Positions 43,170 through 56,374 of a stretch of DNA of 64,000 nucleotides are shown in pieces. Within the stretch, counting starts at the first letter, position 1. Each line of letters begins with the position of its first letter. Below the pieces are notes generated by a model that was not told the DNA's origin, searched no databases, and was given only the letters and a program-made list of their open reading frames with translations. Made by a program: the position numbers and the translations under genes. This DNA is from Chelydra serpentina (Eukaryota > Chordata > Testudines > Chelydridae): NCBI GenBank assembly GCA_037349315.1, contig JBAIAC010000035.1:9562501-9626500 (forward strand), written 5' to 3'.

Positions 43170-43412
43170 AACGAAGCAGATGGTCCACTGATTAAAATAC
43201 TGGACTTGGTGTGAAGCGAGGTCGGTTCTGTTCCCAACTCTGCTTTTGGCATGCTGAGTGTCCTGGACAAATCACTGAAAACCAGATTTGTAACGGTATT
43301 TAGGCACCTAAATACCTTTACAAATCTGGCAGTTAGTCTCTGTGACTCAGTTTTCTTATCTGTAAAGGGGAGCTAAAGTGCTTTACAGTAAGTAATACTG
43401 AGATACATAGAT
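43170..43412 (+). repeat. MIR-type SINE with a hairpin inserted in it
   Basis: GATGGTCCACTGATTAAAAT, CAACTCTGCTTTTGGC, CCTGGACAAATCACTGAA, then after an interruption TCTGTGACTCAGTTTTCTTA and TCTGTAAAGGGGAGC: MIR order throughout. The interruption (43282-43329) is a near-perfect palindrome. Confidence 0.8.
43282..43329. repeat. 48-bp near-perfect palindrome inside MIR
   Basis: Left arm CCAGATTTGTAACGGTATTT plus AGG, right arm CCTAAATACCTTTACAAATC plus TGG: 22 of 23 positions pair around a 2-base centre CA. It interrupts MIR between the CACTGAA and CTCTGTGACTCAG parts, so it is a later insertion, likely a shrunken foldback MITE. Confidence 0.85.
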
Positions 43413-44580
43413 GAAAATCTTATTAGTGAGTTTCAGTCTCACAAAATAGGGATAATCTATATGTTTCCTTTTATTCAGAATAGATTCATTGTGATACAAA
43501 ATGGAAACACAAAGTACTTCATAGGAAGAACATGACTGTATGACGCATTTTAGTATGGAGGAGAAGGAAAATATTGGCATCTAAATCTGATCAGACTGAA
43601 GATGATTCTATGTAAATAGAGCACTAAGAGAGAAAGAACTACCTGGATATGTTTTCATCTCTAACATCTGTTCCTTCTGACATGCACAGACTTCAAGGAA
43701 TAATCTGCTGCCTTGGGTGCATAAAGCTCTGATAATGAAACTATAATACCAATATAAAAAATAGCAGTACTTAGTACTTTACAGAGGTTAGCTAACTAAT
43801 CTGTGAGAAATAGGGAAGTATAATGAGCTATGTGCCTCATATCAAAATCTGTGAGGGCAGGTGGGGAATGAAGACACCAGGAGGAGTTTTCTATTGGAGA
43901 GGATGAGCAGCGGGGCAGGGTGAAAGTAGGTTGCCACTCTTAGAATGGGCAAGGGATTTGCCCCCCCCCCCCCAGAGCCCAGAGATTTCAGGGAGTCTAC
44001 AGGAAGCCACAGCAGTTATGTTGGGTCTCAGTGCCAGCGAGCTGGAGCCAAGACACTTCGGTTCCCTCCAGATGGAACCGTCACCAGGAAATTAATTGCC
44101 TCCGCCACTTCTACAATGTTTCTCAGTGCAAAAATGGTAAAGCAGAAGAGTTAAAGCAGACCCAGGCAGATTCATCCCTGGTTGCCAACAGGCAACAATG
44201 TGTTTTCTCCAACCAACCCCCCTGCCCTCTCCTCACGTACTGATGGCTTTCTGTGAGGCTAGAGCTGCGTCCCATCCACCTCAGGGCAGGCAAGCTAACC
44301 CAGCATTATTCCTCTCATCTTCTAGATGGAGAAACAGAAACACAGAAAGGATAAGTGACTCACCACAAACGGTTAACCCAGCAAGTGCTGTAAAGGCTAA
44401 AGCAGATTTCAATGACCGTCACTACAGTGCACAATAAGCTTGATATGGTGGAGCAGTCCCACAAAACAACAGCAGCCTCAGGCTTTACTAACTTTCCAAC
44501 TTGTACCAAAAATAAATTATTGTAACTGGGGAGGGGCAAATCTTTGCCTAACAAGCAATGATAATGTTCTGGACTTTGAA
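43413..44580. other. Unique DNA, no clear feature
   Basis: A 13-C run lies at 43961-43973. A scrap at 44310-44370 (GATGGAGAAACAGAAACACAG) may be another MIR remnant. Confidence 0.35.
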
Positions 44581-44584
44581 AGGG

Positions 44585-44785
44585 ATTCATCCAAGAATCT
44601 CATAGTGGTTTACAGATATTAAATTTCACCAAACCCTGTGAGCTAAGTAAATATTACACTCGCTTAAAAGAAAGGGAAACGGAGACACACAGCATAATGT
44701 CTGGACCAAAGTCACAGCGGCAAAGATAGGAACAGAACACAGGATTCCAGGCTCCTGATCCCATTTTCTAACCACTTGGTAATAT
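44585..44785 (-). repeat. MIR-type SINE, minus strand
   Basis: Plus strand shows antisense MIR: GAAAGGGAAACGGAGACACA, CCAAAGTCACAGCGGCAAAG, GAACACAGGATTCCAGGCTC and CTAACCACTT. Moderately diverged. Confidence 0.7.
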
Positions 44786-44839
44786 CCCTTCCAATGTATT
44801 CATGTACAATAACTTGCCAACAATCATTATTAAATGCAC

Positions 44840-45010
44840 TTTTCATCCATCAAATCTCAAAGCATTTTAGAAGGGAGGGAGGTATTCTCCTCATTTATAC
44901 ATGCGTGGAAAATGAGGACCAGAGAGATTAACCTGTGACTCATTGAAGGTCAAACAGAAGAACCCAGAACTCCTGAATCCCATGTCTGATCTATTCCAGA
45001 ACTCTACCTT
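44840..45010 (-). repeat. MIR-type SINE, minus strand
   Basis: Antisense MIR order: AAAGCATTTTAGAAGGGAGG, GGAAAATGAGGACCAGAGAG, TGAAGGTCAAACAGAAG, AACTCCTGAATCCCATG. It lies just after another minus-strand MIR. Confidence 0.65.
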
Positions 45011-46233
45011 CCTAGACCATGGTTCTGGAATATGAATCAGCAAATTGATAATGTTGATGATTCTAAAGTCCTGCTCCAGATTACTCCAAAATTTGCCAGT
45101 GGATCCAGAAAATATCACCTGGATTTTCTCACAATTCATTCCAGATAAAACACAGCTGTTGTTCTGGAAAGTGCTAAATTATTTTGTAATTGATTCTGGA
45201 TCCTCATCATGCCCCCCTCCCCTGCTCTCTTCCAAGTCATGCACAGGGGTCTCATTAGTGTGAGAAAAAAAGTTCTAACTACAAAACTTCAAATTTCCCC
45301 CCACCATATCTGCACCATTCCTAGAAGAGGACAAGGCCCAATACAAATTCTGAAGGAACTCAATTCACAGTCTTTACAGAACAGGGTTTATTGATGCAAA
45401 GTATCTCAGGTACTGATGTTACCAGCTAACTACACTCCCACGGGCCCCAATTTAGCTTTAAATTATTAAACAAGGTCTGGCCCAGAATTCCTAACCCCTT
45501 TGATAGGTGAATGTAAACCACACCACTCCAAAGCCCCTGATCCACAGCCAAAGCTAACTCATTAGTACCAAAGAAACAGCAGTGGTAACACCAGTGTTTT
45601 TTTTTGAAATGCTGACTGCAGTGGGGATATTATATGAGGAATGTTTAACTGGAATATAATTTTTACTTGGTAGGTAATAAGCCTACGAGGTCTATAATTG
45701 CTCTGGCCTTACAGATGGCAAGTTATTCAAATGCACTCATTAATTTTGCATACCTGCCACTGCCTGGTGCCCATGCAATTCTCAGAGAGACAAAGGAAGC
45801 ATTTCTGTGAGTGAGAGACAAATCAAAAGTGCTGCCTAGACATGCAGAATGGAATGACTATGTCTGTGGTCATGTTATGGACTGAAGTGCTGACAGAACA
45901 ATCCCTGCTGTGTCTCATCCTTACCCTGGAAAGAGAAGGATACCTCCCTCTCTCCTCAGCTAACTCCATGCAAACCTCCCATCCCCAGGAGCTGCCTGGT
46001 TCACGTCAAGACTGTTCTGTCTTTTGTACCTTTATCAGCTGCCATCTCACAGATGGGCTCTGCCTTTTCTCTCCCAGTTGGAAACATGGGTTGGGGGGGG
46101 AAGGGGGAGAGTCATTTGTTGTAGATTTAAAGTTTTAAAGAATGTATTTTAGAGCAGGTGAGGATCATATGCTGACGGCATCTTCCCTGTCATGATTTCA
46201 GTTACATTTTAAAAGCATCTCTTTCACGAAGAA
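45011..46233. other. Unique DNA, no clear feature
   Basis: No recognised element. At 46155 a CAGGTGAGGATC preceded by TTTTAGAG is a weak candidate for the left end of the hAT element that ends at 46516. Confidence 0.35.
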
Positions 46234-46516
46234 TTGGGAAAGCACACTGCAGGCACTGCCCCTCTCCCCCCCCCCCCCCCCCCGAGCTCTCAGTGGCCAC
46301 AGTTCTCTGTTCCCGGCCAATGGGAGCTGTGGGAAGTGGCAGCCAGCACATCCCTGCAGCCCGCCGCTTCCCGCAGTTCTCCTTTGGCTGGGAACAGAGA
46401 ACCGCAGCCACTGGGAGCTGCGGGGGGCACATGCCTTTGCGGACAGTCAATGTCAGCAAAATGTCTTGCAGCCCGCAATCAGATTACCCTGTTGGGCCGC
46501 AGGTTGCCCACCACTG
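46234..46516. mobile_element. hAT element, right part certain, left end unresolved
   Basis: The right end reads GGGCCGCAGGTTGCCCACCACTG, a typical hAT terminus, followed by AGCTAGAG. A left end of the CAGTGGTGGGCAACC type is not seen; a poor candidate at 46155 shares only 5 of 8 target bases. The interior contains an 18-C run (46266-46283) and a large inverted repeat: CACAGTTCTCTGTTCCCGGC near 46300 against GGGAACAGAGAACCGCAG near 46390, each followed by GGGAGCTG. Confidence 0.6.
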
Positions 46517-47169
46517 AGCTAGAGGCTTCGGTAGAGTGGCAAGCTATGAATACTGTGTGATATGTCAGGCTTTAACAAGACATTGTCTTGGCCTAGGGAC
46601 ACCTTTGTACCTCTGGACCCCTCCTCTAGCTTCTGAATTTACATTTATTTTCTGACCCTGCTCTTTTTCCCTTCGGATAATCATTAGATCTGTGAAATAC
46701 TTTTCTGGAACATTAGAAACAGACCTGATTCTTGATGTGCATGTTTCTTTGAAGGAGGAGATCTGGTTCCCATTTGTACCCTCTGTGTGCAGGGATATGG
46801 TTATGGACAATATGCCCTCCAGCAATTGCAGATTGGAGTAAATAACTCTGTGATACATAGAAAATATATGCCGCAGGAATTCAGTGTAAGGCACATTTCA
46901 TGCCTAAAGTTTAGAAATACCCCATTATTTGCTGATTGCTCCCCTATTGGATGTGAACACCTCTTGGCTGGGTAAACAACAGACCAGTGGAATATAATGA
47001 AAAATAAATGGAAATAAATATAATGAAAAAAGCAGATTGAAGAATGCTTCATTTGACAAAGAAATGAGACCTGCATTTTCTGCCTTTGTTACCTAATATG
47101 GGAATCCAACTAAACCCAGTGAAAGATTCAGCTCCAAATTGAGATGGTTACCCTTTGGTTCCCTTCTTA
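46517..47169. other. Unique AT-rich DNA
   Basis: No feature seen. Confidence 0.4.
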
Positions 47170-47216
47170 ACACTAACACTAACACACACACACACACACA
47201 CACACTAACACACACC
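47170..47216. repeat. (CA)n microsatellite with CTAACA variants
   Basis: A CACTAACACTAA lead-in, about 12 CA units (47182-47205), then CTAACACACAC. Confidence 0.9.
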
Positions 47217-47739
47217 CTACAGTTAGGGACTTTCTCCCATGACCATTGCACGTTGCAACCTCCCCCTGATGTATCCATGTCATATTTATTCACAATTGCC
47301 AAGGTCCATGCTAGAGATGGCCCAAAACCAGAACCTTGAATCTGAACCCCTTTGGATTTCCTGGGGATTGTATTAGAATCCTCAGATGCAAGCTCACTCC
47401 CACCCACACTTGGCTCTGAACTGGAGCTAAACCACAAGTGGCCTGTTTGCCCCTTCCCTCTTCACATGCAGCAAAAATTAGTGAGAACGGCTCAAAAGAT
47501 GTTTGGTGTCATTGAACAAAACCCAATTCCCCAAAGGCTAGCCTGGACCTCATCCAGAACTGGAATCGTACTCCAGTTCTTCAGCCCATGTCTAACCCTA
47601 GTCTATCACACAACTTACATAATAACAGGATCAATGCTGGGCAAGAAATTTCACAGCTTTTTAATCACACAGAGGAAAAAGTGCATCTAAAAAACTCACC
47701 ATCTTCCTATACCCCTGGACAGAGAAGAATTCTTTCCCT

Positions 47740-48830
47740 CTCACAGAGTAACTGAGTTGTTTAGCATAACATAGGGTGTGGGGGACACTTAACCCAAGAT
47801 ATTACAGCTTCTTCCAAAATTGTCATCCACCCCCCAAGTAATTTCATTCCCCAACAAAGTTCTATCTATGTATGTCTTGTATGAACCAATTGGCACTGCC
47901 ACTCATCCACCGCCTCCTCACAGACCCTGCACTTAGTAGTTAACAAAGAGGAGTCTGTCCACCTATCAATCAATATGCTTTTCCAGGCCCCCCCCCAAAA
48001 AATAAATAAAGACTGTACTATCCACTGCAATAGAGACTAGAGCCTGTGTACAAAAGGGAACCTCGAGGGCACCTCCTCATGCCTGGATGCAGGGGACTTC
48101 ATCTCTCAGACCCAGCCTCCAGTAACCACTTCCATGGTCCCAGTGGCCAGGCCCAGCTGATATCTTCTCCCAGCTCCCGCTCTGGGTTTTCTGGGGCTCA
48201 GACCTCCAGTCTTCCAGCGTACAAAAGGTCCAACTTCAAGTCTAAATCAAACACTTAAACTAATAGTCCTTCTGCCCCAATCAGGCTCCACTGAAGTCGT
48301 CTGCTTCTTAACCCCCTGCTGAGATGCTCCTCTCTTGCTTCTTCCCCACCAGGATTCCCCTATTGCTTCCCTTCACCAGGGATCCTAGCAGTTTACCTCT
48401 GAGGATCTCACTGCTCCTTTTAGCCCTACAACCAGGTTGCCCACCATCAGGAATCTACCGTGCTCCCTGTGGGTCTCTTTCTCCTGTTGCAGGCCCTAAC
48501 TCAAGGCCTGACCCTGCAGGAAACCTACCCTGGTTCCTATGGGTACCTCACCCTGACTTACTCAGGCTCTTCTCCAAGGGGAACTTCCCTTGTTCCTCCC
48601 TCTGCTTCATTCCCAGCCCTAATTAAGTAACTTTCCTGTCCCTGCTTCACCACCACTGCTGGAGTCAGCCTTTCTAATTAAAGTCCCATTACAGCCAGCT
48701 GGGGTCACTAATTAGCCCTTATGTTCCCAGCTCATCAGTGAGGCTGAAAGAGCCCTGCAGATTCTTGGGCAAGGCTAAGTCCAGCTTTCCACTGAGAAAC
48801 AGCAAGCCAATGACAACAAATTTATTGCAA
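47740..48830 (-). mobile_element. Possible LTR-retrotransposon-derived DNA, minus strand
   Basis: About 1.1 kb whose minus strand has the texture of turtle LTRs: GGGTTAAGTGTCCCCCACAC, AAGAAGCAGACGACTTCAGT, GAAAGAGACCCACAGGGAGC and AGCTGGCTGTAATGGGAC. I could not find TG/CA ends or a duplication, so this rests on resemblance only. It could also be unique DNA. Confidence 0.35.
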
Positions 48831-51800
48831 ATCACCTGATACGCCAGTCAGTCGTGCAGTTCTCATGTTATAAACAGAGCGTGGTCAAGGATCCGTTTAC
48901 CAAAACCAACTAAATATGCACACACAGATGGAATCCGACAGGGAAAAGTGTATTTAATTATGGGGCTTTCCTCAGTTTTTAGGCCTAATAATTGAGTGCT
49001 CCCGGAAAGAGCTAAAATATGTAAAATAGACAGAACATGTTGTTTTATGTTAAAACGCACAGAGATGGAGTGCCCTTCCTTGCATGCTGATCCGAGCTTG
49101 GTCTTCTGCACCTCAGTTTTCTGGCAGGTAGAGAGTGACACCGGGCAATATTTTTCTTTCTAGCAGGTCAGTGACTAACCTCAGACGAGCCCACAGGCAG
49201 TTTCAACCTCCACTTGAATCATGTGTGTCACACACCCCTCTCCATCCTTTGTAGTTTAAAGAAATCCCATTTTATAGCGATCTGAAGTGTAATTTTGCTT
49301 ATGTCCTACAATCTCGCCATTTGTTTTGAGTTAAATATCAAACAGATGTGCATCCATTTAAAAAAAATGTTTAATATTCGAGAGCCTGCCCTCTTAGACC
49401 AGGAAAGCCTTCAAGGAATAGATAAAAAGGTATATTAGTAAACTTTAAGGTGATTTTACCTGTACATTGTTCAGCATTAAAGGAAACAGAGCCAGCAAGC
49501 CCTAAAGTGACAAGTGAGGGTTGGAGGAAGATATACAGTATTAGTTTGAGATGGAAATTAGACCTGGGACAGGGTGAAAAAAAATCCACCTGGCAAGTTT
49601 TTTTAAAAAGCTATTCAAATTCACAGGTCCAGGGGATTGAAGAAACAGGCAAGAATAAAGGGCACATAGGTGTGTGTGCTCTCTCTCTCTAAGACAACCC
49701 ACTGATTACCAAATATCTTCATGGAGAGAGTGGCAGCTTTCAAGCTAGTTTTATATCCCATGACTAATGAGCAAACTGCAGAGCGTTCAGGTTTTTCAAA
49801 GCCAGTTCTCAGCATCTGAATAGCTCATTGTGGCTGCAATGAAAGTATCAATCAATCCAGTAAAAACTTCACCTCAGCTCTCTTCCTGGCTCTGCATGTA
49901 AGGCTGATGCAGGAGAACTGCATGAAACATTCCAATACCCATAATATTTCTTGATATTGCTCATGTTTAAAGTTCAAGATTAAGTTACCCGACTCCCATA
50001 ATCTATAACAGCTATCTCCTCGGTTGGTTAAGGCTGAAATTAAAGTATTTCCATGTGGCTGGTTGAATTTCTTCACATGTAGTAAAGAACATTCTTCATT
50101 GACACATGACTTCAAATTACATTTACATTCCCAAAGGCGGTTTGCATAGTATTATTTTAGGCTGTGTCATTTGAAGTCTGTGGCACTGGGGAAGAGAGCT
50201 GACACTTTTCTGGGGCTGCAGGGCCACTAGTCCTTTACAAAACTGGGGTTGTCTGCTTGTGCAACCCATGGAGATATAGCTAGTTATCACTACAGCACCC
50301 GAAACCGGGAATCATCTGAAGTCGTTTTACTTCATGAGCGCTTAAAGGAAATTATCACAATCCTATCCAATTCATTTTGATAGTTCAACCAAGCACCAGA
50401 GTCTGTATGAATAAGAGATCTGAGAGGATCTTGCCGTGTAACCCTGGGAAAGCCCCCTGGCCACAGTCTAGCCCTATACAAAATACAAACCAGAGTTCAC
50501 TGGCACAGCAGAGGCTCAGGTCAACTTTGCCCTTCTCAGATTATGTGCTACTCCAGAGGGCACAGCATGGCCCCCAGCACAAGTTACAGCAGCCGGTACC
50601 TATGGGCTATTTTGCTTTGTATGCTGCCCACTACCACTCCCATCCACAACATGCCTCTCCAACTGGAGCAGGGCACAATGTGGGGCAGGGTAGGGCTGCC
50701 TGATCTGGCCCTGCATCACCCAGACATTGAGGGAATTCCTCTGGGGGGCATTATGGTGTTCAGAGGTTGGAAGGCAGCCAAAGGCCTTTACATGGCATTT
50801 GTGTGCCTTTTAGTAGTGGTCACCACAAGAGTTGGTTTCTGCTCCACTTTTAGTCAGAGCCCAGTGAATAGACTTTAACAGTGTTTCTCATTTAAATGTG
50901 AGACTCCACCATGCATTGTGAGTTTTATTTTGAGAGAGTGTCTTTGCCAACAGACCTGTGGAGTCACACACATCAGCTTCAGGCATGAACACAGCTTCAT
51001 TATTAGCATTCAGATATTGTCGCTCATTCATTTACAGTCAATACATCCCACACAACAATAAAACAATAGTACGAACACTGAAGGCCTGATACCTTTTTCC
51101 TGTCTGTGTAATACATTATTAAGCTGTTAAGGATATTTAAGTGGCTACATCCACAGGAACCACAAAAATCTGTGTGCACCCGTTCTATATCAGTGTGCCC
51201 CAATGGGTATCTGTCCACACAAGCGGCGTGAACCATCCATGCAGTGAGTACTTGGGGATTCAGTTATCTAATTTGTATGCTCAGCTTTGGTTACAGTTGG
51301 TTTTTGTAGCTGTAGCCATTGCGCATTCTTTCAAAACAATAACACTTTGCCGTGAGTTTCAGAGGGTTTTAATGAGGTTTCAGATATACTTTGAGGGAAG
51401 TTTAGCTTTTAAAAAAACTCCTCCTAAAGCAAAACAGCAAAACATGTGACGTGTGAACTACTTCAGTGGGGAATCAGGTGGTTTTAATTCTTCATGGGAG
51501 AGTTGGTAAGCTTTCAGGGGGCACAGACTATGATGGATTTGGAGCTGCTCTGTAACAAGTTATGAAAACTATATGTTGGCCTAGTTTTGGAATGTTTACT
51601 CTATACATACACTGGTTACTGCAGTACAGAGTCTGTCTGGGAAAACAGGCAGGAAGCAAAAGAATGGCTCAAGGTCAGCCACCCCTCAGGAAACAGTTAC
51701 GGGCTGTTAAGGGACAAAGCCAGAACCGTTGGCTCTTGGGACTCTGGCTTGATTTCCTGCTAAGCCTACAGGACTTGTTTGGACCTGAAAAGTCACAGCA

Positions 51801-52630
51801 TGGGAACAGAGAAACCAAAAGAACCATAGTGGGATTTCAAAAGGGACCCTCTCTCAAGAGATAGATCATAGTTGTTCGGGGAAACCAGACTGAGACACAG
51901 TCAGTGTCAGGGGGTTTCTGAAGAAGTTAGGCCTGCCTTGGTTACCATGGGGATATGGTAAACCTTCAGGTATGATAGACATGTGTAGATTGTTTGTTGT
52001 TTTAAAATCCTTTTTTTCCTCTAATGTTTTGCTCTGATTACCAAATGCACTCATCACAGATTCCAAAAGGAAAAATCACAGGTGCCCAAACATGGTCAGA
52101 CCTGCAGGAAAAGAACAGTGGACACCCAGGGTATGTACGTACCCCAGAGCCTAGTCTAAGAGTGGGAGAAATTCCACCCCGGGACAAGGAAAGGGATGAG
52201 GCCTAACATCTGAGGAGGTGCACTCAGAGAGACCAGAGAGGGGATACTGCACCAGCCCTGTAACTGTGATAATATCTGTATTCTGTTCAGTGTACAGCCC
52301 ATTATTAGCACCTAGCAATAAATAATAACAGTGAATTTCTCTCTATTTTCCAGCAAAAGAGTGAGAGAATAGATATATCTACATGTCTTCTGCTTTGCTT
52401 TCTCTCTGATAGATGTTAAAAGGTATTTCAGAATTATGAAGTTATGTATGTGTTAGCTAAAAGTCTAGCTAGCTAGCTATTTATACCATGCTCAACACCT
52501 GGGTATCGGAGAATCTGCATTCACCGAGCAATACGTTGCACCACTCTTGATCTCCACACACCATCTCTGTCAAAGTTAATATGAATTTCCAGTGCTAATC
52601 AAGATGCTCCAGTGTAAATGTGTATACTTA
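48831..52630. other. 3.8-kb repeat-poor stretch
   Basis: No delimitable transposon. Frames of about 110 codons at 50377-50703 and 50543-50878 overlap each other and lack domains; composition there is more GC-rich than the surroundings. Confidence 0.35.
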
Positions 52631-52680
52631 GATCCATAGATTTTAAAGCCAGCAGGAACCATTATGATCAAGGAGCACTT
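52631..52680 (-). mobile_element. CR1 3' terminal scrap, minus strand
   Basis: CCATAGATTTTAAAGCCAGC followed by AGGAACCATTATGATCA is the antisense CR1 3' terminus. Only about 50 bp remain. Confidence 0.6.
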
Positions 52681-55600
52681 GTTTCCTTGTTGATATGTTT
52701 AGTACAAATATACTTATTGAAACACTGGCAGTATCCACTCCACATTATCCAGTGTGGGATCTTCAGTCATTGTATTACTATTGATTTTGGATATCTTTGC
52801 TTGCATAAGACCAGCTCAGCTCTTTGAAGGTCTTCTCACCTCTTTATTAGAACCCAATCCATTTCCCATTGACTAACGTAGAGTTAGATCTGGCCCTTGG
52901 ATATTAGGCTTGGATATTAGCCAAAGTCAAGCAGGAAAACAGAAGAAGTGCAGTAGAGTATGCAGCCGAGCAGGGAAGCCAAAAATACAATCCACCAGGA
53001 TCTAATGGTGGTTTCTAAATTCAGTTCATTAAATCAGGAGGATCCCATAAAACTAGCTTTTCACCCTTTCCCCTAACTATTGAAATAAAACAATGAAATT
53101 ATCGCTGCTCGCTGTACCTGTTACTTAGCTCAGTAGGATTTTCCCATCCTCTGCCAAGAACATACATAACAGCTGCCAGAATGTCAATGTGTGGTACTGA
53201 GCCATGAGCAATTATTGATTCCAAACCATCCCATCATAATCCTTGCCTCCCCACTAGAGGAGTTATTCATCGGATAACCAGAAACACCTGGGTACAAGGA
53301 ATTTCCTGTTGCAATTCAACCTTAATTTCCTCAGATAGTAAAATCCTAAGGCTCGCAAAGGTGAAAGAAACCAGCAGTCAATCAAAGTAATCACACCACC
53401 ACCACCACAGCAGTGACAGTACATTCTAAATTAAATTTTAATTCCCACCTGATGGTTCACTATGAGTTACTTTTATTCAAACCATTCATCTGACCCACCT
53501 CTGTATTTCAGATGATTTGTTGGGGTCCCTTTAGTTATTAACACCATTCCAAGTACCAGAACCGCCGTCTCTGTATTTGTGATCAGAATTGAAGTGGGAA
53601 CCAAAGAAGAAAATGTACGTAGATATTAGCCCTGCAGCTACGATAAGACTACACTGACAATCTAACAATGTGGAGCAAGGAACAACAAACTATTCTTGGG
53701 CACTAAGTGGGCAGAAAAAACGATATCACCAAGGTACAAAGGTCAATCCTCCATTTAAAACATGAAATACATTGAGATAAAAATGAGAACATTTGTTTAA
53801 GTCTGGAGAAATGAGCTCCAGTCCTGACTTAGATCATGAATGAAAATTAGTTTTGTCACATTATTCTTGTTGCTGGTAGGGTATACCATGAGAATAATCA
53901 CCTAGTTTGGCACAATTCTGCTTGACTTAGTCTCCGCTTAAATGAATCTCAGGATCAGGATTGAAGTGTGTTGGCAGAGCTATCTGGAGTAAGTTTGTGT
54001 AGTGCTTGTTTCAAACCAGTGGGTTTAGCCTCCAATCACTTTAGTAAGTAGTATAATGACTCAGGTGTCTTAAAGGCCATATTGTCAAGGGGCTCTCAAT
54101 GTGACTTCTTGTTGTGTATGCACATAACTGCATGCATAATCATTTACATGCACATAATTAGAAGCTGTGTTTGGAAATTTTGTCCCTAAGAAAGCTGAAG
54201 AGAACAAAAGCAAAACACTTTCAATAGGTCCACAGGAATTCTTGAACCAAAAATTGCTATCTCTGTTTTTTATTTGACGAAAATGCGAATCTGTATAGTT
54301 GCAAAGTCTATCGAAAATAGATTATTTATCCTACAAGATGCTTGCTAGCAGACTATGCTTTCACCATGCAAAAGTTGCAGTTTTGAAAATAATTCCATCT
54401 TTTTCCTTTGATATAATTATGGAAAATGGTACAGCTGCAGACAAATTCTGGTACCTTCACAGAGATACAAGGCAATAACCCTGTATAGCATATTAATGGA
54501 TAGCTGCCAATTATTCATCAAGACAGTGAAACACCTACTTATTTTAAAGGTATTCCTAGGTCTGATATGTAGCACCAAAAGAACACACATTTTAACAAAA
54601 TATATTGCAGTGCCAGCAAACCCACAGATCAATTTAACGTGGCCTTTCTGGTACAGGGGGCTTTCGTGCTTATTGGGTAGAAGGCAGGTACATAAATCTT
54701 TTAACCCTATTAAAATCACATTGGACTGAAAGATGCTTGACAAGTTAGTAGCCTGCATGTGGTACTTTAAAAAAATCTCTTAAGAGATATCACAATGACA
54801 AGCTTTGAAGAAAAATGTTTTAAAAGAGCCAATATATTTACATTTGAAAATCAACTGCTAAGCAGGTGGAATAGCAATTTTCAATCACTTTTTTGATAGC
54901 TAAATTGACTTTACATCACTTGAATGTGTCTTAGTAGTGTCAGTGCAAAGCAACGGAGATAATATTCAAATATCAAGACAAAGCAATGAGAAAGAGTGCT
55001 TATGGAGACAAGAAACGCAGTATCATCTGAAAATATGATGTCTATCAAAACCAACAGAGAGAATGTCTGAAATCAAGACAAAAGAACTAACATAGCTTAA
55101 AATATTTTGACAACAGTAAAATTATGTTCAGAAATGAAATGAAATTCACATGGGAAAATGGAATCTGAAGCATATAGAGAGAAAGCGATCCAATACGTAG
55201 ACACAGGTCTTTTCCACTTCTGATTTCTATTGGTTACTGCAAATTAAAAATATAGGAAAGAGAGATTCTCAGGGCCACTGTGATATAAAATATGTATCCA
55301 CAGGAAATCTGTCAACCCACTATACAGGGAGGGAGGGAGAAGGGTATCATAGGTTGTGTCCTATGCCCATTTTTGAACTTTGAAGGCCTGATTTTCCATG
55401 GCCAGGCACCTTGTGCAGTCATTTACACAAACACACAGTGAGTGCTACCAAGGCAGAATGGTAGCATTTTAAACACACTTAGCACAAATCACTATTGGAA
55501 CAAAAGACATGGGAATGTTGGCTGGGTCAAGATCTGCAAAAAATGTTTTGCCTTGAAAACAAGTGCATTTCCCACAGGCCACACATGTGCAACGTACAAA

Positions 55601-56319
55601 TCAGTGATAACATGCTGATTGCAGGGGATGCGCTTGATGGGCTGTAATGCACATATACAACGGTGCCTCTTGTGTATTTAGCTATTTTTCTGATCGGTGC
55701 AGTGACATACAGTATCAGTAGGTGAGCATCTTCACCAAACAGAATGTAAATTGGAAAAGCTTAACAGAGGGTCCGAGTTGGCAAAACAAGGAACAACATG
55801 ATAGGAATGCTAAGCATGGCAGTATGGAAATAGGGCCTTTTTAAAGGTCAAGAGATCTTTCTCCCTTCCTCAAGCTTCTCCTCCACGTCTCTTTACTTAA
55901 TAAGGCTGGGGAGCTTTTTAAAGGAAAAATTAACGATTCTCTGGGTGGGTTTTTCCAAGCTTCTGGATGTTTGCAGCACACTAGGTTTGCCTCCAATGAC
56001 ACCGTGCCTACTTGAAAAATGTTTATCACTTGCTATTCTAAACAAATTTCAAAGCATGTGTGAGTTGCCAAGCAACAAAAGAAAGTTGGCTGCAGTTTCT
56101 TGAGTATTAGCACAGCAAATTGGGGTTGTAATTGCTCAGTGTCACTCTACTTACTGATAATTTGGTTAATTACCTTCAAGGAAATGTCTGACGCTAAGAC
56201 CACAACAATCACTTCTGCTTCCACAATACAGGATCCAATCATGGTTCCTTTCTTTTCTTCTTTCTTCCTCTCCCTCCCTGCTACCTCCTTTGTCCACCAC
56301 TGTGGACAACACCAGCCTC
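52681..56319. other. 3.6-kb repeat-poor AT-rich stretch
   Basis: No element that I can delimit, no domain-bearing frame. Confidence 0.4.
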
Positions 56320-56345
56320 CTAACCCCTAACCCTAACCCTAACCC
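56320..56345. repeat. Short interstitial telomere-type repeat
   Basis: CTAACCCCTAACCCTAACCC followed by TAACCC: about four CCCTAA units, one with an extra C. This is the vertebrate telomere repeat in an internal position. Confidence 0.85.
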
Positions 56346-56374
56346 ACTCAGGCCTGTAACCTGGGCATCACCTT

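Noticed and set aside
50377..50878. Two overlapping frames of about 110 codons
   Set aside because: Different frames of the same stretch, no domain, no splice signals that I could support.
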